Part shown: one piece after another, positions 16,243-28,400 of the stretch
Layout: every line of letters starts with the position of its first letter
Numbering within the stretch: position 1 is the stretch's first letter
Assembly (NCBI GenBank): GCA_900618795.1
Contig: UYJD01000012.1
Span: 460,855-524,854 of the forward strand
DNA length: 64,000 nt
Direction: 5' to 3'
From: Cyanodermella asteris
Taxonomy: Eukaryota; Ascomycota; Lecanoromycetes; Ostropales; Stictidaceae
The notes under the pieces: model-generated
Seen by the model: the letters and a program-made list of their open reading frames with translations, nothing else
What the model was told of the DNA's origin: nothing
Databases searched by the model: none
Program-made: the position numbers and the translations under genes

Positions 16243-18306
16243 TCAATCGTTGTCTGCTGCTTCGTCCGTAGGCACCGGCGTATTCGCGAGCCTGCATGTA
16301 AGAACGTTGGACACCCACCAACCCACGACGCCCTGCACCGTAATCTCCCTCCAGCCTGTCGTAAGCCGACGTATAAAGGTCTCTTCGCCTTCAAGCTTGA
16401 CACGCACAGCATCTCCAGCTTCGTTCCGCTCCCTCCATTCCACCTCGGCCCTCTCCCCGGCTCTTTTCACGATCTCATCCTCGTTTTCCGCACGATAGAG
16501 ATCACAGCGGTCACATTCCGTACATCGCCCACCCATAGGTCGAAAATGCTGGCAGAAATGTCTGTACCCCTGCTCATTGTTGCCAGCAACTTCTCCTCCA
16601 ACAAAGGCACCGCCAGCTTTCTTGTCGCCGAGGCCTTCACGACAAATGTAGCACATTGCGTAGCCGCAAACGCATACCATCTTGTTACAGCCGCTTTCCT
16701 TGACGAAGCCGACTCCACAGCGCGGGCAAGTCCTTTTCAGGGCTGCCGTACGTGCGGCTTCGACGGTGGTGCGAAGAGAAAGGGCAGCTGATTCATGACA
16801 GCGATGTACGTCACGCCAGAGCTTGCGGCAATCGAGGCAAGATGCTTTGCGGCATTTGGGATTCCTGCAGGCGAAACGCCGGGAGAGCTGAGTCTGTCGT
16901 AATCGTTGTGCAAGTGCTGTCTGCCAGACTTCCATCCCATACTCATGCAGTCTTTCGTATGGATCGAAGCAGGTGAAAGGTAGCCCAAAGAGGAAATAGA
17001 GGACGAGAGGGACCAGGGCTAAGAGACCGAGGAAAATCGCAATGATGAGACCGATAACGAAAACAGCCATGGCCCGAACGGGAGAAGTAGTGTCCAGGGC
17101 CCAGATTGGTCGTGAAGGCAGGTACAAAGAATCGAGCTCTGAGTACTCACAAAACGGACAGTGAACGAGATCAACGCCACTTTTACGCAACGACTCGTCT
17201 GATACTCGCTTTTCAAATTGCACCCAGAGCTGATAGCCGCCTTTAGCAGCTTGGACCGCCCGCTTTGCCAGTGCGCGAGGGACGCACCCAGAACAAGCAT
17301 GCTCTGTGAGAGCAATGCATGCGACCTGACCACGAGCATGATCCACGGTCCGATCCCAAGATTGGCCATATAGAGCCTCAGCAACCGATCTCTGGATGCA
17401 ACCAAAGCAAATCACATGTCCGTCATCAGCCGCAGTGCAGATAGCAATCTGTTCAAACGGTACGTCCGCAAGACAGACCTGACATTCGTAGGTGGCACCG
17501 ACCAGCTCAGCTTCCTGCTCATTCAAGAGCTGGGCAAGTTCCACACTGATAGCATCTTGTTTTGCCTTGCGACGATTCACGACTGGATCCAGAACCGTTC
17601 GTCGTAATTCTTCATCCAGTTCTTCGTCTCCAGTCTGTCGCAAGTACGGTGTCTTCAAGCTCCGATCCATACCCGCCCCTGGACCCCATTGCAGCATATG
17701 GTGCTCTTCGTCAACGGCCGTGCTACTCGAGTTCGTCTTTGTAAGGCGTGTGAATAGGCTTATAAACCCGAAGCGCCATGTCTTCGCCGCAAGACCAAGC
17801 AAAATTGGTCGGGATAAGGTATACGAGAAGTTCTGCTCGGCAAGCACACCTTGAACAGTGCTCCGGCTCAAACCCTTGAACTCTTGCTTCAAAGCAGTGT
17901 AGACCGCATTCCTGTAGCTCGCTGATCGAAAGCGCTCCTCCCGAGGAACCAGCTCTTCATCGCCTCCTTCTTCGTCTCTGGTGCGCGTGGCCTCGTCTGA
18001 TTTGAATGGCGTGGTTCCAGCATTGGCTTCGTATACCTCTCGCAGAATCTGTGAAGTTGTCTCTTGGGCTGGGAACCTCCATCTATCCCTTACCCATTTC
18101 GGGCCGTTCCGCAAGAGGTGTTCTGCGACAACTTCGGTCCTGCTTTCCTGGCTCAGCATGGTGAGCATCTCTCGAAAGACCTCTGGGCGGATGTTGGGAA
18201 AGGCGGCTGCCAGAGCCTCGAGGGCATCGTTGAGCTCTTGCAACTCAGACTCGGGTAGAGTTGCTGCCATGGCGGTCTTGACGGATCGAACTGTCGTTTT
18301 TGGCAT
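16243..18306 (-). CDS. RBR-type E3 ubiquitin ligase (687 aa), RNF216-like
   Basis: Residues about 20-66 resemble a CUE ubiquitin-binding domain (ALAAAFPNIRPEVFREML). RING1 starts at Cys275 (CQVC...GHVICFGC). An IBR-type cysteine cluster spans about 383-503, and RING2 is CPRC...GCNKMVCVCG at 527-555. By alignment with parkin, Cys540 in SGCNKM is the catalytic cysteine that takes ubiquitin from the E2. A strongly hydrophobic stretch at about 411-440 lies inside the IBR region and is probably one or two membrane spans, which would place the ligase on a membrane. The best match in overall layout is the RNF216/TRIAD3 group. The second ATG (18270) has better context than the first and would shorten the protein by 12 residues. 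No intron. Substrate unknown. Confidence 0.85.
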   Translation of the reverse strand: MPKTTVRSVKTAMAATLPESELQELNDALEALAAAFPNIRPEVFREMLTMLSQESRTEVVAEHLLRNGPKWVRDRWRFPAQETTSQILREVYEANAGTTPFKSDEATRTRDEEGGDEELVPREERFRSASYRNAVYTALKQEFKGLSRSTVQGVLAEQNFSYTLSRPILLGLAAKTWRFGFISLFTRLTKTNSSSTAVDEEHHMLQWGPGAGMDRSLKTPYLRQTGDEELDEELRRTVLDPVVNRRKAKQDAISVELAQLLNEQEAELVGATYECQVCLADVPFEQIAICTAADDGHVICFGCIQRSVAEALYGQSWDRTVDHARGQVACIALTEHACSGCVPRALAKRAVQAAKGGYQLWVQFEKRVSDESLRKSGVDLVHCPFCEYSELDSLYLPSRPIWALDTTSPVRAMAVFVIGLIIAIFLGLLALVPLVLYFLFGLPFTCFDPYERLHEYGMEVWQTALAQRLRQTQLSRRFACRNPKCRKASCLDCRKLWRDVHRCHESAALSLRTTVEAARTAALKRTCPRCGVGFVKESGCNKMVCVCGYAMCYICREGLGDKKAGGAFVGGEVAGNNEQGYRHFCQHFRPMGGRCTECDRCDLYRAENEDEIVKRAGERAEVEWRERNEAGDAVRVKLEGEETFIRRLTTGWREITVQGVVGWWVSNVLTCRLANTPVPTDEAADND

Positions 18307-19820
18307 GTCTGCTATCTCGACAGCTCATGTTGGCAGTAATGTGCGCGGTCGGGGTGGAGGGTGGAGGAAAATGCAGTCTGAACTTGAGACTGACGCTGAG
18401 CAGGTCCTTGATGAGGGCAGACGCCCTTTCATGACTCCCCTCAGCGATGCGGATGTTCAGAGCGGCAACCTGGGAATGATAAGTCTGAAGAAAAGTTTCG
18501 AGAGGGTTGCGGTACGTAGAAGTAACAACGCCAAACGCGTCATAGTTGCCAATCGGAAGCCGCTTGCGGGGGCCGCAGTCGGTAATTGAAACGCGTTACA
18601 GCGGGATAAGCAGGGCGTTACTAGTGGGGGTTTGGTTGACAACTTTATGGCTGTACTTAACTCTACACTCACGTGGGGCTTCCCCAGGGTCGATGGCTGC
18701 AGCCACTACTTACTAATGCTGGCTCCTCTTCGATTTCGTTTTGTTCAAGGAGCCCGGCTCGGTGAAGAGTTGTTATGAAGATCCAGGCACAGGATACAAA
18801 CGGTTCTACCCATATTTACCTGACATTTGTTGGATCCGACATCCTCAGTCTGTGATGTTTTCTTTGCCTGTGCTGGTGTACCAAAAGCGGCATCTTCTTT
18901 CTCGCCTCGAGTTTCAAAGTAGTTTGTCTTGCTTGTCAAGGCTTCACGCAGACGTCTAGCTTGGCTTGGCTGCCTGCATTTTCTGTACCGCTTTGATGCT
19001 TTTGGAATTATGTCTCAATGAACGAAAGCTGGGCAAAGAACAATGATAGCCCAGCCCATCGAAACCGACCAGGGTTCGCGCGTTGCAAGGCTCCTTGTTC
19101 ATTACGCAGATGGTCTCATCATTGACACATACTGTAATTGTTGCACATCTTTGAAATTTTGTGAAAAGCCCACCCAGGCCACCAAACTTAGCAGGTTGTC
19201 GCGTGAATTCATGAGCCTGGAATTGGCATAATCAATGGCTGTTTGACGCCGGAGATTCAGTGATCTTTGATTCTATGTAATCGCATCGAGTTCAAGCCCC
19301 GACGCCCACTATCATCGAGCTCAAGGATTCCAGCGAACCAGGGCCCCAACATATACGTGCCCCGGGGCGGCTCCGGGGACTGTAACGGTGCGGTCAAACG
19401 AGGATGCTTATCTGGGCAACCAGCAAATGAGATGCATTTGCTTGGCTTGCGCTAAACAAAGCAGGTGGTGGCGCCGCGGATCGAACATTCTTCGGCCGCT
19501 GCCCACTGGGAACCCTGCACCACTGACCAACCCCTCGACACCAGAATAGGCTGATGAGCGACCATCGATGCCACCGAAGATGACGCCCTGACCACCGCGG
19601 GCGTTCGTTTGTTGTATTTACTTAGTATTGTGCTTCGTCTCCCCTCTTTTCTTTCTCGATTCACTTGGCCTGCACAGGAATACCTCACCGGCGTCCTTTC
19701 AAGTTGAACGTCGTGCAATCTAGACTCTGAACTGTCGGTCCTCTTTACTGAGCGGCCGTCAAGCTATATTACGAGCATCGTCACCTTCCCCTCAACCCTC
19801 CCTCACGCGCTGGCATAATC
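18307..19820. other. Intergenic, no protein gene seen
   Basis: About 1.5 kb between divergent genes. The ORFs lack motifs. The only structure of note is a tRNA-like segment on the minus strand at 19469-19542. The last 100 bp are CT-rich with a TATATT at 19765, suiting a promoter for the peptidase at 19821. Confidence 0.5.
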
Positions 19821-21698
19821 ATGCACAGTGTTTTCATTTCTCTGCTCTGCCTTGCTGGTAGCGCATTGGCCGCTCCTCATCCTCGTTGGAACTACGCGGT
19901 GAAGGAAGTTCACAATCCACCTCGAGCATGGCGCAAGGCCTCCTCTCCGCCATCTGACCACGTTCTGAACCTCAAGATCGGTCTGAAACAGGGTCGATTT
20001 GACGAGCTTGCGAGCCATTTGTCCAAGTCCTCGGATCCTGCTCACAGCCAATACGGTGCCCACTTGAGCGCCGCCGAGGTCAGGAAGCTAGTTACGCCCA
20101 GCGACGAGACGCTGAACGCCGTCGGCGAGTGGCTCGCGCAGCACGGCATCGAGGCCGAGAGTCTGACTTACTCGACCGCGAAGGATTGGATTTCCGTCAG
20201 ATTGCCATTGAACAAGGTTGAAGAGCTTTTGGACACCGAGTATGCCGTATACGAGCATGGTGAGGATGGCGACCAGTTGGTGCGAACCACGCAGTGGAGC
20301 TTGCCTCAGCACTTGCACGAGCACGTGGACGTGGTCCAGCCGACCAACAGCTTCTTCCGCCCCGAGGCGCAGAAAAAGAGGGCAATGAAGAGCAAGCGTG
20401 ACAAGCTGGTGATGGCGGCGGACACCATTCCGTTGTCGGCGCTCTCCAACATGAAGATGGACATGGTCGTCGCCCAAAACAGCAATCCGGACGTCAGCAA
20501 GGTCTGCAACGCCTCGTTCGTGACCCCGACCTGTCTGCGAACGCTCTACGGTACGATCGGCTACCGAACACAAAGCAAGACCAAGAACCACGTCGGCATC
20601 AACAACTTCCTGTCCGAAGTCAACAACCGCAGCGACACGAGCCTCTTCCTGAAGCAATTCCGACCCGAAGCCGCGGGCGCGGGCGACCTCTTCAAGACCG
20701 TCGTCATCAACAACGGCAACAACTACCAGGGCCAGGAGAACGCCACCCGCCTCGCCGCGGGCGCCGACATCGAAGGCGACCTCGACTCGGAAACCGTCCT
20801 CGGAATCGCCTGGCCCACGCGCCTGACCACCTTCAACACGGGCGGCAGCCCGCCCTTCAAGCCGGACATCTTCTCGCCCACCGACACCAACGAGCCGTAC
20901 CTGGACTGGGTCGGCGCCGTTCTCGACGCGGACGACCTGCCCTACACCATCTCGACCAGCTACGCCGACGACGAGCAGACGGTCCCGCGGTCGTACGCGC
21001 AGCGCGCCTGCGACGGCTTCGCGCAGCTCGGCGCCCGCGGCATCTCCCTCTTCTTCGGCTCCGGCGACTTTGGCGTCGGGCAGACGCAGGCCTGCTACAC
21101 CAACGACGGGAGCAACTCGTCCACCTTCCTCGCCTCGTTCCCCTCGACGTGTCCGTACGTCACGTCCGTCGGCGCGACCAAGGACTTCGACCCGGAGGTC
21201 GTGGCCACGGACGCCGCCAACGGCTTCGTCTCCGGCGGCGGGTTCAGCAACTACTTTGCCCGGCCCGGGTACCAGTCCGGGGCCGTGGACCGGTACGTCG
21301 AGTCCCTCGGGACGCGGTTTGCGGGCCTCTACAACGCGACGGGTCGCGGGTACCCGGACGTCGCGGCGCAGGGGTACAAGTACGCCATCGTGTGGAACGG
21401 CACGGTCAGGACGGTGGACGGGACGTCGGCTTCGACGCCGGCGTTCACGGCCGTCGTCACGCTCGTCAACGATGCGCTGTTCGCGGCGGGCAAGCCGAGC
21501 TTGGGGTTCCTGAATCCGTGGCTGTACGCCCAGGGATACAAGGCGCTTACGGACGTGGTTGTGGGGAGTGCGGTTGGCTGCGGGACTGCTGGCTTCCCGG
21601 CGCGGAGAGGCTGGGATGCCGTGACGGGCTTTGGGACGCCGAGGTTCATGGATTTGGTGAAGAGTGCGAAGGACTCTGAGAACAGCTATCACAAGTAG
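19821..21698 (+). CDS. Secreted sedolisin / tripeptidyl-peptidase, family S53 (625 aa)
   Basis: Acid serine peptidase that removes tripeptides from N-termini outside the cell. Residues 1-18 are a signal peptide. About 30-190 form the pro-kumamolisin activation domain, ending near a basic stretch (KKRAMKSKRDK, 185-195) where the propeptide is probably cut. The catalytic domain carries Glu318 and Asp322 (IEGDLD), the oxyanion Asp416 (FGSGDFG) and nucleophile Ser536 (GTSASTP). The C-terminal end has the calcium-site region (ALTDVV, GWDAVTGFGTP). The length is normal for the family, there is no intron, and all catalytic residues are present. The coding sequence from about 20600 to 21500 is much richer in G+C than its surroundings, which creates long false ORFs on the other strand. 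Probably nutritional proteolysis or host-tissue degradation. Confidence 0.93.
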   Translation: MHSVFISLLCLAGSALAAPHPRWNYAVKEVHNPPRAWRKASSPPSDHVLNLKIGLKQGRFDELASHLSKSSDPAHSQYGAHLSAAEVRKLVTPSDETLNAVGEWLAQHGIEAESLTYSTAKDWISVRLPLNKVEELLDTEYAVYEHGEDGDQLVRTTQWSLPQHLHEHVDVVQPTNSFFRPEAQKKRAMKSKRDKLVMAADTIPLSALSNMKMDMVVAQNSNPDVSKVCNASFVTPTCLRTLYGTIGYRTQSKTKNHVGINNFLSEVNNRSDTSLFLKQFRPEAAGAGDLFKTVVINNGNNYQGQENATRLAAGADIEGDLDSETVLGIAWPTRLTTFNTGGSPPFKPDIFSPTDTNEPYLDWVGAVLDADDLPYTISTSYADDEQTVPRSYAQRACDGFAQLGARGISLFFGSGDFGVGQTQACYTNDGSNSSTFLASFPSTCPYVTSVGATKDFDPEVVATDAANGFVSGGGFSNYFARPGYQSGAVDRYVESLGTRFAGLYNATGRGYPDVAAQGYKYAIVWNGTVRTVDGTSASTPAFTAVVTLVNDALFAAGKPSLGFLNPWLYAQGYKALTDVVVGSAVGCGTAGFPARRGWDAVTGFGTPRFMDLVKSAKDSENSYHK

Positions 21699-22153
21699 TA
21701 CCTTCGGCTTTTGCGTGCCTGATCGGGCGGATAGTGCCTGGTTGAAAGGTTGGAAGTCGCTCGCGCGGCTAGAAAAGACAATTGACATTCTTCTCTCACC
21801 GCACCAATGATGTTCTCCTTGAGATGATCACAGGCCGAAACAAGACGTTCATTACTCTGCAGTGTGGAAGAAGGTCTTTTCAAAGATAAGTGTAAATTTG
21901 ATAGCATTGGACAGGCCGTCATGACCACATGGCACGGATCGTACATCCAAACTTCTTCGAATCTGGCACAAGCGCCGCAGCAGTATGTGCAGCTAATCTC
22001 CGCATCGAGCGTCCCCGACTTCTACAATTACGCCCCCATATCAACGCCTGGCTTAGTTACATACAATCTCAAACTCAGACCTTGTCCTGAACTCCTTGAC
22101 AAATGATTTTCCGGTCAACTCCGGTCAACTCCGGGCCGACGCACCACTTCTCG
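21699..22153. other. Intergenic between convergent genes
   Basis: 455 bp forming the 3' flanks of the peptidase and the C2H2 regulator. It has a short tandem duplication (CCGGTCAACT twice, near 22112-22131). No gene seen. Confidence 0.6.
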
Positions 22154-25100
22154 TCATGTTTGACCAGGTATCGTCTTCAACAGATCTTCCATCCGCTCAC
22201 TCGTCCTCTTCCGTTCCTTCTCCAAAGCGCCTTTCCTGGCCTTGAACTTCATTGTTGTCTCTGCCTTGAGGGTAAACTCGGACAGCCCCGGCTTTCTGCT
22301 TACACCGCTCAAAGGCGGATGTTGACCGTCGAGGAGCTTTGCACAGGCGGCCATGCGCTCGCTAGCTTCACGCAGTAGTTCCCAGCGACAGCTCTGCAGC
22401 TTGCCGCTTAGCAACCTCAACAAACCTATGCACCTGTTTCGCCCCTCCATGGCCATCAAGTCATCCTCAGAGGTGAGTCTCGATGCTTTGACGAGGAACG
22501 CATTGGCGGCGATTGCCGTTTGGGACTCTGTGGATAGATTCGGGCGCTGACCGGGAGACACTGGGCCTTCGATCGTATACACGTACGACCAGACGCAGAG
22601 CGTCGACATGTAGACCGCCCAGGGTCGATAGAAGAGATGATCCTCACGGGCATCATAACAGCTTATGTTGACCGCGGAGCCATCGATCCGGCTGAGTTCC
22701 ACGAGAAACTGCAGGCCAGCGAGAGCAGCAGCTCTTGCGTTCGATAAACGAGCCCATTTACACACGTGCTCCGTGGCAGCTTTGCGGTCAGCAGTCGTGG
22801 TCTCTCGACCCAGCACTCGCGGCGCACCGGCATAGCGCTGAAGTTCGACAACCTGAGAACGGGTGCAGACTTGAGCAAGGCTAGTCATGGCTCGAAGGTC
22901 ATGTACAGCTTCCTTCGTCATATGGTTAGGAGCCAAACGTAAGATCGCCCGGCACCAATCTGTGAGACCTTTGCGCGCCTTCTCTTCGTCATCAAACCAT
23001 CGTAATCGCTGTAACTCGTAGCGGAAACCGAGGAGACCAGCAAGTACAGTCTTGCAAGCAAACAGACTCGCCCTCAGACAGTCAGCAGGTTTCCTGAGAG
23101 CAATGGCGCTTTCGACGTGGTCTTTTAAGTTGCCGGGATTCAATAAAGCCTTGCGATTCTTGCTGGACTCGACGCGCAGTCGAAAGTCCTCGGCTTTGCC
23201 ACATTCCCATAGTTCGTCGTCACAGGGCACGGCCAGTCGCGTGACTTCCGTGTAGCTCATTTGCGCAAAGTGAGCAAACATTGTTGCATGGATGCGATCG
23301 ATGATGTACGTCGCCAACGCGACACGTTTAAAAGACTCGAATGTGACAAACTCATCCCAAGCCGTTTCGGCATTCGAGAGATCAAGGGTCAAATCATCCG
23401 GAGGAACCAATGCCGTCCCACGACGAAGTAGGGTGATGGTGCTTGTGTGGTGAATTTGAGATCGCTCGTGCATTGTACGATTGCTGAGCAGTTTCTCGTA
23501 GATCTCCAAGAGGACCAAAGTCTGCAAGACCCAGAGCTGAGTCGGACACATGTAGTCACTGTGATTTTGGAGCTTGCTCCTGACATTCCATACGAGGAAG
23601 ACGGCCAGACCCGCGGCCTGATCCGAGGTCGCTGATGTTCGGGAATCCGAACTATCCTGCATGACTGCGCCGATGGCGGTCATGGTGAGCAGCTGCAGGT
23701 CATGTACAGATTCGTACGCATCACGTTTCCGACCCAGGCCGATGTGTTCGTGTAATATTCTTTGCTTGTGAAGAATCGGCAGTTGTGGGTGGAAATGATC
23801 CCAGTAGGCCTTGAGATACTGGTTCAGCGTAAAGGTGCTCAAGGAGCTGCGGGTCTCGGCCGTCAGCCGCTTCTCTTTGGCGCTCGACAGCGAGATGACC
23901 TGGGAAAAGTGATGTCGGAGCCGAGTTTTCGCCCCGTCTGGTACTTCAAAGTCTGAACTGAGCATTGAATCAAGCTTCTGGAGCATATCCGCTTGTACTG
24001 GTCCTGGATTATCTGTTGTAAAGATCGAGAAGAAGTCCGACAAGGCGACCCTGTTATTTCCAATGCGTACGCCTAGCTTGGCCTCGTTCGGTGGTTCTTC
24101 GAAAGTGTCTTCGATGAAGCGGAGCAAGTCCCGGGCTCGCTGCGATGGCAGTGAACTAGGATTGAGTAAACTTTGCATGGGCGTCGCCGTTCTTGATAAC
24201 GGAGGTCGACTATTCCCGGCGCTCATCTCGGAATCGCTGTCACGAATGGCTTCATTCTGATGCTTGGTGCTCTCCCAGGCACTGTAGAAATCGGCTCTCA
24301 TTGCCGACTCGTCGTTTGTGGCCGTCTCGTGATCCCGAGGGAGGAAGGAGTCAAATGCGAAAATGTCCTCGTACCACGGAAGACTGTCAGGTGTGAAGGC
24401 GTTGAAATTGTTGCTGGTGATATCTGTGAACGGCGCTTGTGGGGCGCTCATGCTCTGAACCTGATTGAAAGACGCCCCAGGATCGAACGGCGGGGGAGTG
24501 TGCGGTGTCATCGGGTCGATGCCATGGGCCCCAGGTATGGAGCAGGCCATCCACATGTTGCCTCCTGCCGGAGCCGTTGGACTGGTGAGGCTCATAGACT
24601 CAAGCTTAGGCATAGCCATGGGGTTGTATGCGTCCGTGCCGCCAGCGTTCTGGGGCCAACTGGTGTAGCCGAAGCCATTCTGAGCGATAGCTATTGGCGG
24701 TATGGCTGTGGGTATTTCCTGATCCGAGTTTGGCGACATGGGAGTTGGCTGCTGCAAATGTGGCCGTGACGGTTTACGAAAGAATTGTGCATCTGCATTG
24801 GAGAAGTCGGCCGAGTTGCTACCGGCTGGAAGGCCAACTCCATCGTCAGGGGCCGGTGCAATATTCTGATCCCGCTCTCTCTTCGCTCTTTGGGCGTCAC
24901 GGCGGTTCAGGTTGGAGCCCGGCTTTAAGTGTCTCTCTTCATGGCGATCTAGCAAGTCTTTCCGCACACACGTAAAGTCACAGTTCGGCCGCGTGCAGCG
25001 GTATTCTCGAGGTTTTTCGTCTACGCACGTGTGAGCTCACATCAAAAGCGATTTCTCCAAGGAGCCTCTTACGATTGAGTTCATGGCGATGCAGGTGCTC

Positions 25101-25433
25101 GGCACGAGTGTAGCTTTTGCCGCAGCCCGGGTGTTGGCACTTGTGCGGCTTGCCCTCGGGACCCTTTCTCGCTCTTTTCTTGTTAGACCTTGGTCGGGTA
25201 GCGTCGTCGGTGCCGTCAAGTATGTCGTCGCCGTCTATGGCCATGTCATCCTCTCCATCATGCTCTCGAGCCCGCTTCTTATTGGTACCAGACTCGCTCT
25301 CGGACTCGGAGCTCGAATCCGAATCTGGCGACATGGAGGGGAAGTCGTCGTTTTCGATTAGTTGAAAGTCGGGCGGTGGTGTCTTCGCGTTGAGGAAGGC
25401 ATCGGTAAGAGACAAGGGCCCGTCAACGGACAT
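22154..25433 (-). CDS. C2H2 zinc-finger transcription factor with fungal regulatory domain (1075 aa)
   Basis: Two exons, 25433-25073 and 25020-22154, with a 52-bp intron (25021-25072, donor GTAAGA, acceptor GTAG). Splicing creates two perfect tandem fingers. Finger 1 is Cys99, Cys104, His117, His121; finger 2 is Cys129, Cys134, His147, His151; both are C-x4-C-x12-H-x3-H, joined by a HEKPREY linker. The intron cuts the codon of His121, and this regular geometry confirms the splice sites. The N-terminus has an acidic Ser/Glu run and two basic NKKRAR clusters that may be nuclear localisation signals. A low-complexity region follows. The C-terminal half resembles the fungal-specific transcription factor domain (FHPQLPILHKQRI). 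Nuclear DNA-binding regulator with unknown targets. Confidence 0.85.
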
Positions 25434-28400
25434 GAGGGTGGGAATGGGTGACTGTTTCGTGAAGCGGCAGTTGGGACAACTGGTATGTGGCAGGCTGGTC
25501 GAAATCGGCTGCGATATCAGACTTGGGAGGCGAGGTATAAGGCTTGCAGAGATTCAGAAGGTGAGCAGAAGGGCAGAGGAGGATCGGGATGGTGGTTAGA
25601 AGCTATAATGTGAAGGGGCCAGGGTGCGCGTCCCACCAGGGGCATCCGGCCATCACGTCGCGGCGTGCTGGTGGTGCAGGAGCAGCTTGCAGGTCATCAG
25701 CACGGGCGTGTGTGTGGTTGCAGATGGAGCAGGAGGGTGGAGATGGTCAGCAACAGGCAGATCGCCTGAGCCGGCAAGGTGGGAGGCCTCGACGAAGCAG
25801 AGACGCAGGTTTTCGCAGGCGTGGTGGAGGAGGGTCGGAGGAGAGCGAGTCGAGAGTCGAATCTCGTCTCTGCGAATTGCGCATTCAGCCGGTTCCAAAG
25901 TCCGTTGTTTCCCCGCCTTTGATCCCTCGTCCCATTTCAATTCCTGCCTCCCTCTCTCCCTCATCCACTCCCTGCTGCTCTTCCCGTCTCGTCGTCCGCG
26001 CCGCTCCTGAGCTCCATAATCACACTACTCAGGCCAGCGACTTGGCTCCGCTCGCCTCCACAAACTGCCAGGATTTGCACTGGCGTTGTACCCTGCAGCC
26101 CAGGGTCCGTGCTGCCAATGGCAATCGGGCTCCGTGAAGCCTGGGCTCGTACCAGCACTCGGCCAATTGCCCTGCGACTTCGGCTGTATGTTGACCCTGT
26201 ACTGGCGGCCCCATGGTCAAATATGTCTCTGCTGCCGGCTCCAAATAGCGCTCGTGGCGCTACGCCAATGCTGTCTATTCCGGCTATCGTTTGCATGTAC
26301 CGCCAACCCTGCTGCCTCTGTCGGTCCAGTGGAGACAAGAATGTGCCTCGGCGCTCGTTCACTACACTCAGACGTTTCGTATGCCGTTCATAGTTCTGTG
26401 CTGTCTTGTTCGTGTATCGTGTCGAGGTGGATAAGCTTCTATCAAGCGAGCTCTGTTGTGCTGATCTGTGCACTTCATGCCAATTGTCCCATCACCGTTT
26501 CAGCCACAAGCACTGTTCATCTTTCCTTGTCGCCACGAGCTGCTGTACTGTGCAAATTGCCCTTGGACCGATGATGTGGTATCCCCCGGTCTAAGCGCGA
26601 ATCGAACCATCCGTTGGCAATCGCTGGCGACAGGCACATGGTGCACTGGTACGGCCCGGGGTTTCGGGAGCCAACGCTATGTTCAGATCCGGCTGCCTGC
26701 AACCGCTGGTCACTGACAACTTACGTGCTTATCAAGCACCTGAGCCCAATCGTGAACAAGGAAACAGAATTGATACCACGATACTATTCGGGACATGCTG
26801 ACTGGCAGCACTCGTGTCTGTTTCACACCTCTGTCTAATCTTCAGGATCAAAGGGTGGGGAAAGGTCTCGATGCAACTGAGCTGATCGGCTGGGCGAAGC
26901 TCGTCAATGCCGCGACTGACGGACTGTCATGATCGGACCTGAGGCTGTAATGCTCGGCTTTTTGGAGCCGAAGTGGAGACTGTTGAGGTTTCGTGCGCAA
27001 GTATTGCGTTGTCTACACTCTCGAACCAGCTCGAAGATCTTGCCTCGAATGAATGTACGAGTCCATAAACTGTTCCAGCTCACCGATCTTGATCGCTGAA
27101 AGCGTCACTCTGGCTAGGCACTGGTCAAAAGCGCTCCAGAGGGGTTTGTGCGGCCACATTTGAAAGCAGAGATCGATTACCATTGTTGCAATTGAGATGG
27201 ATGAATACAGAAAGGCTCCCAGAGTGACATATTTTGGATCGGACGGCATGATGACTTCCCCTGATGTATCAGCTCGCTCACATCACCTTATGCATGACTC
27301 AACACTAGGTCAACAATCGCTGCCAACTGCCCGACCACTGGACCCGGCCAATCAAGGTTCATTGACTGCGGTCCAACCTTTCAGGAAGTGATCACGTCAA
27401 TTTATGTACCTGGGATCTGCGATGCATGAACCTTGATTGATGGTGTCAGGGACTCGTGGCCTGAGCACACCAAGGGCCCGTTCCGACATGGTCCCATACC
27501 ACAGAGCTTCTTGATCGCACAGCTATCGCATGACGCGTGCAAGTCGTGCTGAAACATTGGTCAGACACGAGCCTTATCTTTCAGCCACTTGCGTCAGCTC
27601 ACCTTGCTATTTGGACTTCTGCAGCTCGGCGTCGGTTCGCCGATATGCTTAATAGGGTTGCTGGCCGCTCTTAGAAACGTCTTTACTCGGATCTAGCCAG
27701 GTGAAGTTCAACGCACCATGCAATATCTCGGACGAACCTCTTGTCACATAACTCATGCCACATACCTCATCGCGCATCGAAAACATTCCATCTGTCGTCT
27801 TCTTATCTAATTTCGACCACCAAGAGCTCCTCGATCGCTATCAATCGACCGATGACCCTGCTGCGGCGTGTGAAGCCGGGACCCGGCAGTGATCGTTGGC
27901 GTTCCCGCTCATGGCGTCTCAGACCACTCTACCCTTCCGGACCGTTTCGGGAAGGACGAACCTTAAATTCCAGCTACGGGCGTTCTGCAGTACTTTGACT
28001 CGAATAACCAATCGCTGCTGGGTAATTAATGTGTTATCAGCGATCCAGAGTTCCCTATCATCTTATCAGTGCAAATCCCTGAGATTAGAAAGTCGAAGCG
28101 ATGAGATAAACTTGTCCTGTCATCAAGGCCTTTGCTCGACCGATCGAGGCCAACATGACAAACGACGTTTGTTACCGCCCTCAACTATGTTTCCATCGAT
28201 GTGTTACCATCATGTCCTTTCCCTTACCTTACTTTCGAGCTTGGGATGCGTCATTGCGACAACAGGTCCGCTTCGGCGAGCCCACGGAAATTTTCTTCAG
28301 GGCCTCCCGCTCGTGACAACTCTCGGACCGGAGTATGCGGCAGCATGCATAACAAGTGGTATGAGCCTGATTCTGCTTCGTGAACCTCGTCCACCTACGT

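Noticed and set aside
20088-21788. 566-codon ORF on the minus strand opposite the sedolisin gene
   Set aside because: Arg/Val/Gly-rich with no motif. It is the expected antisense shadow of a very G+C-rich coding sequence; other shadows at 21070-21679 are the same effect.
26560-26700. B-box-like GGTTCGATTC on the minus strand, suggesting a tRNA
   Set aside because: No acceptor stem, anticodon arm or A box at the right distance.
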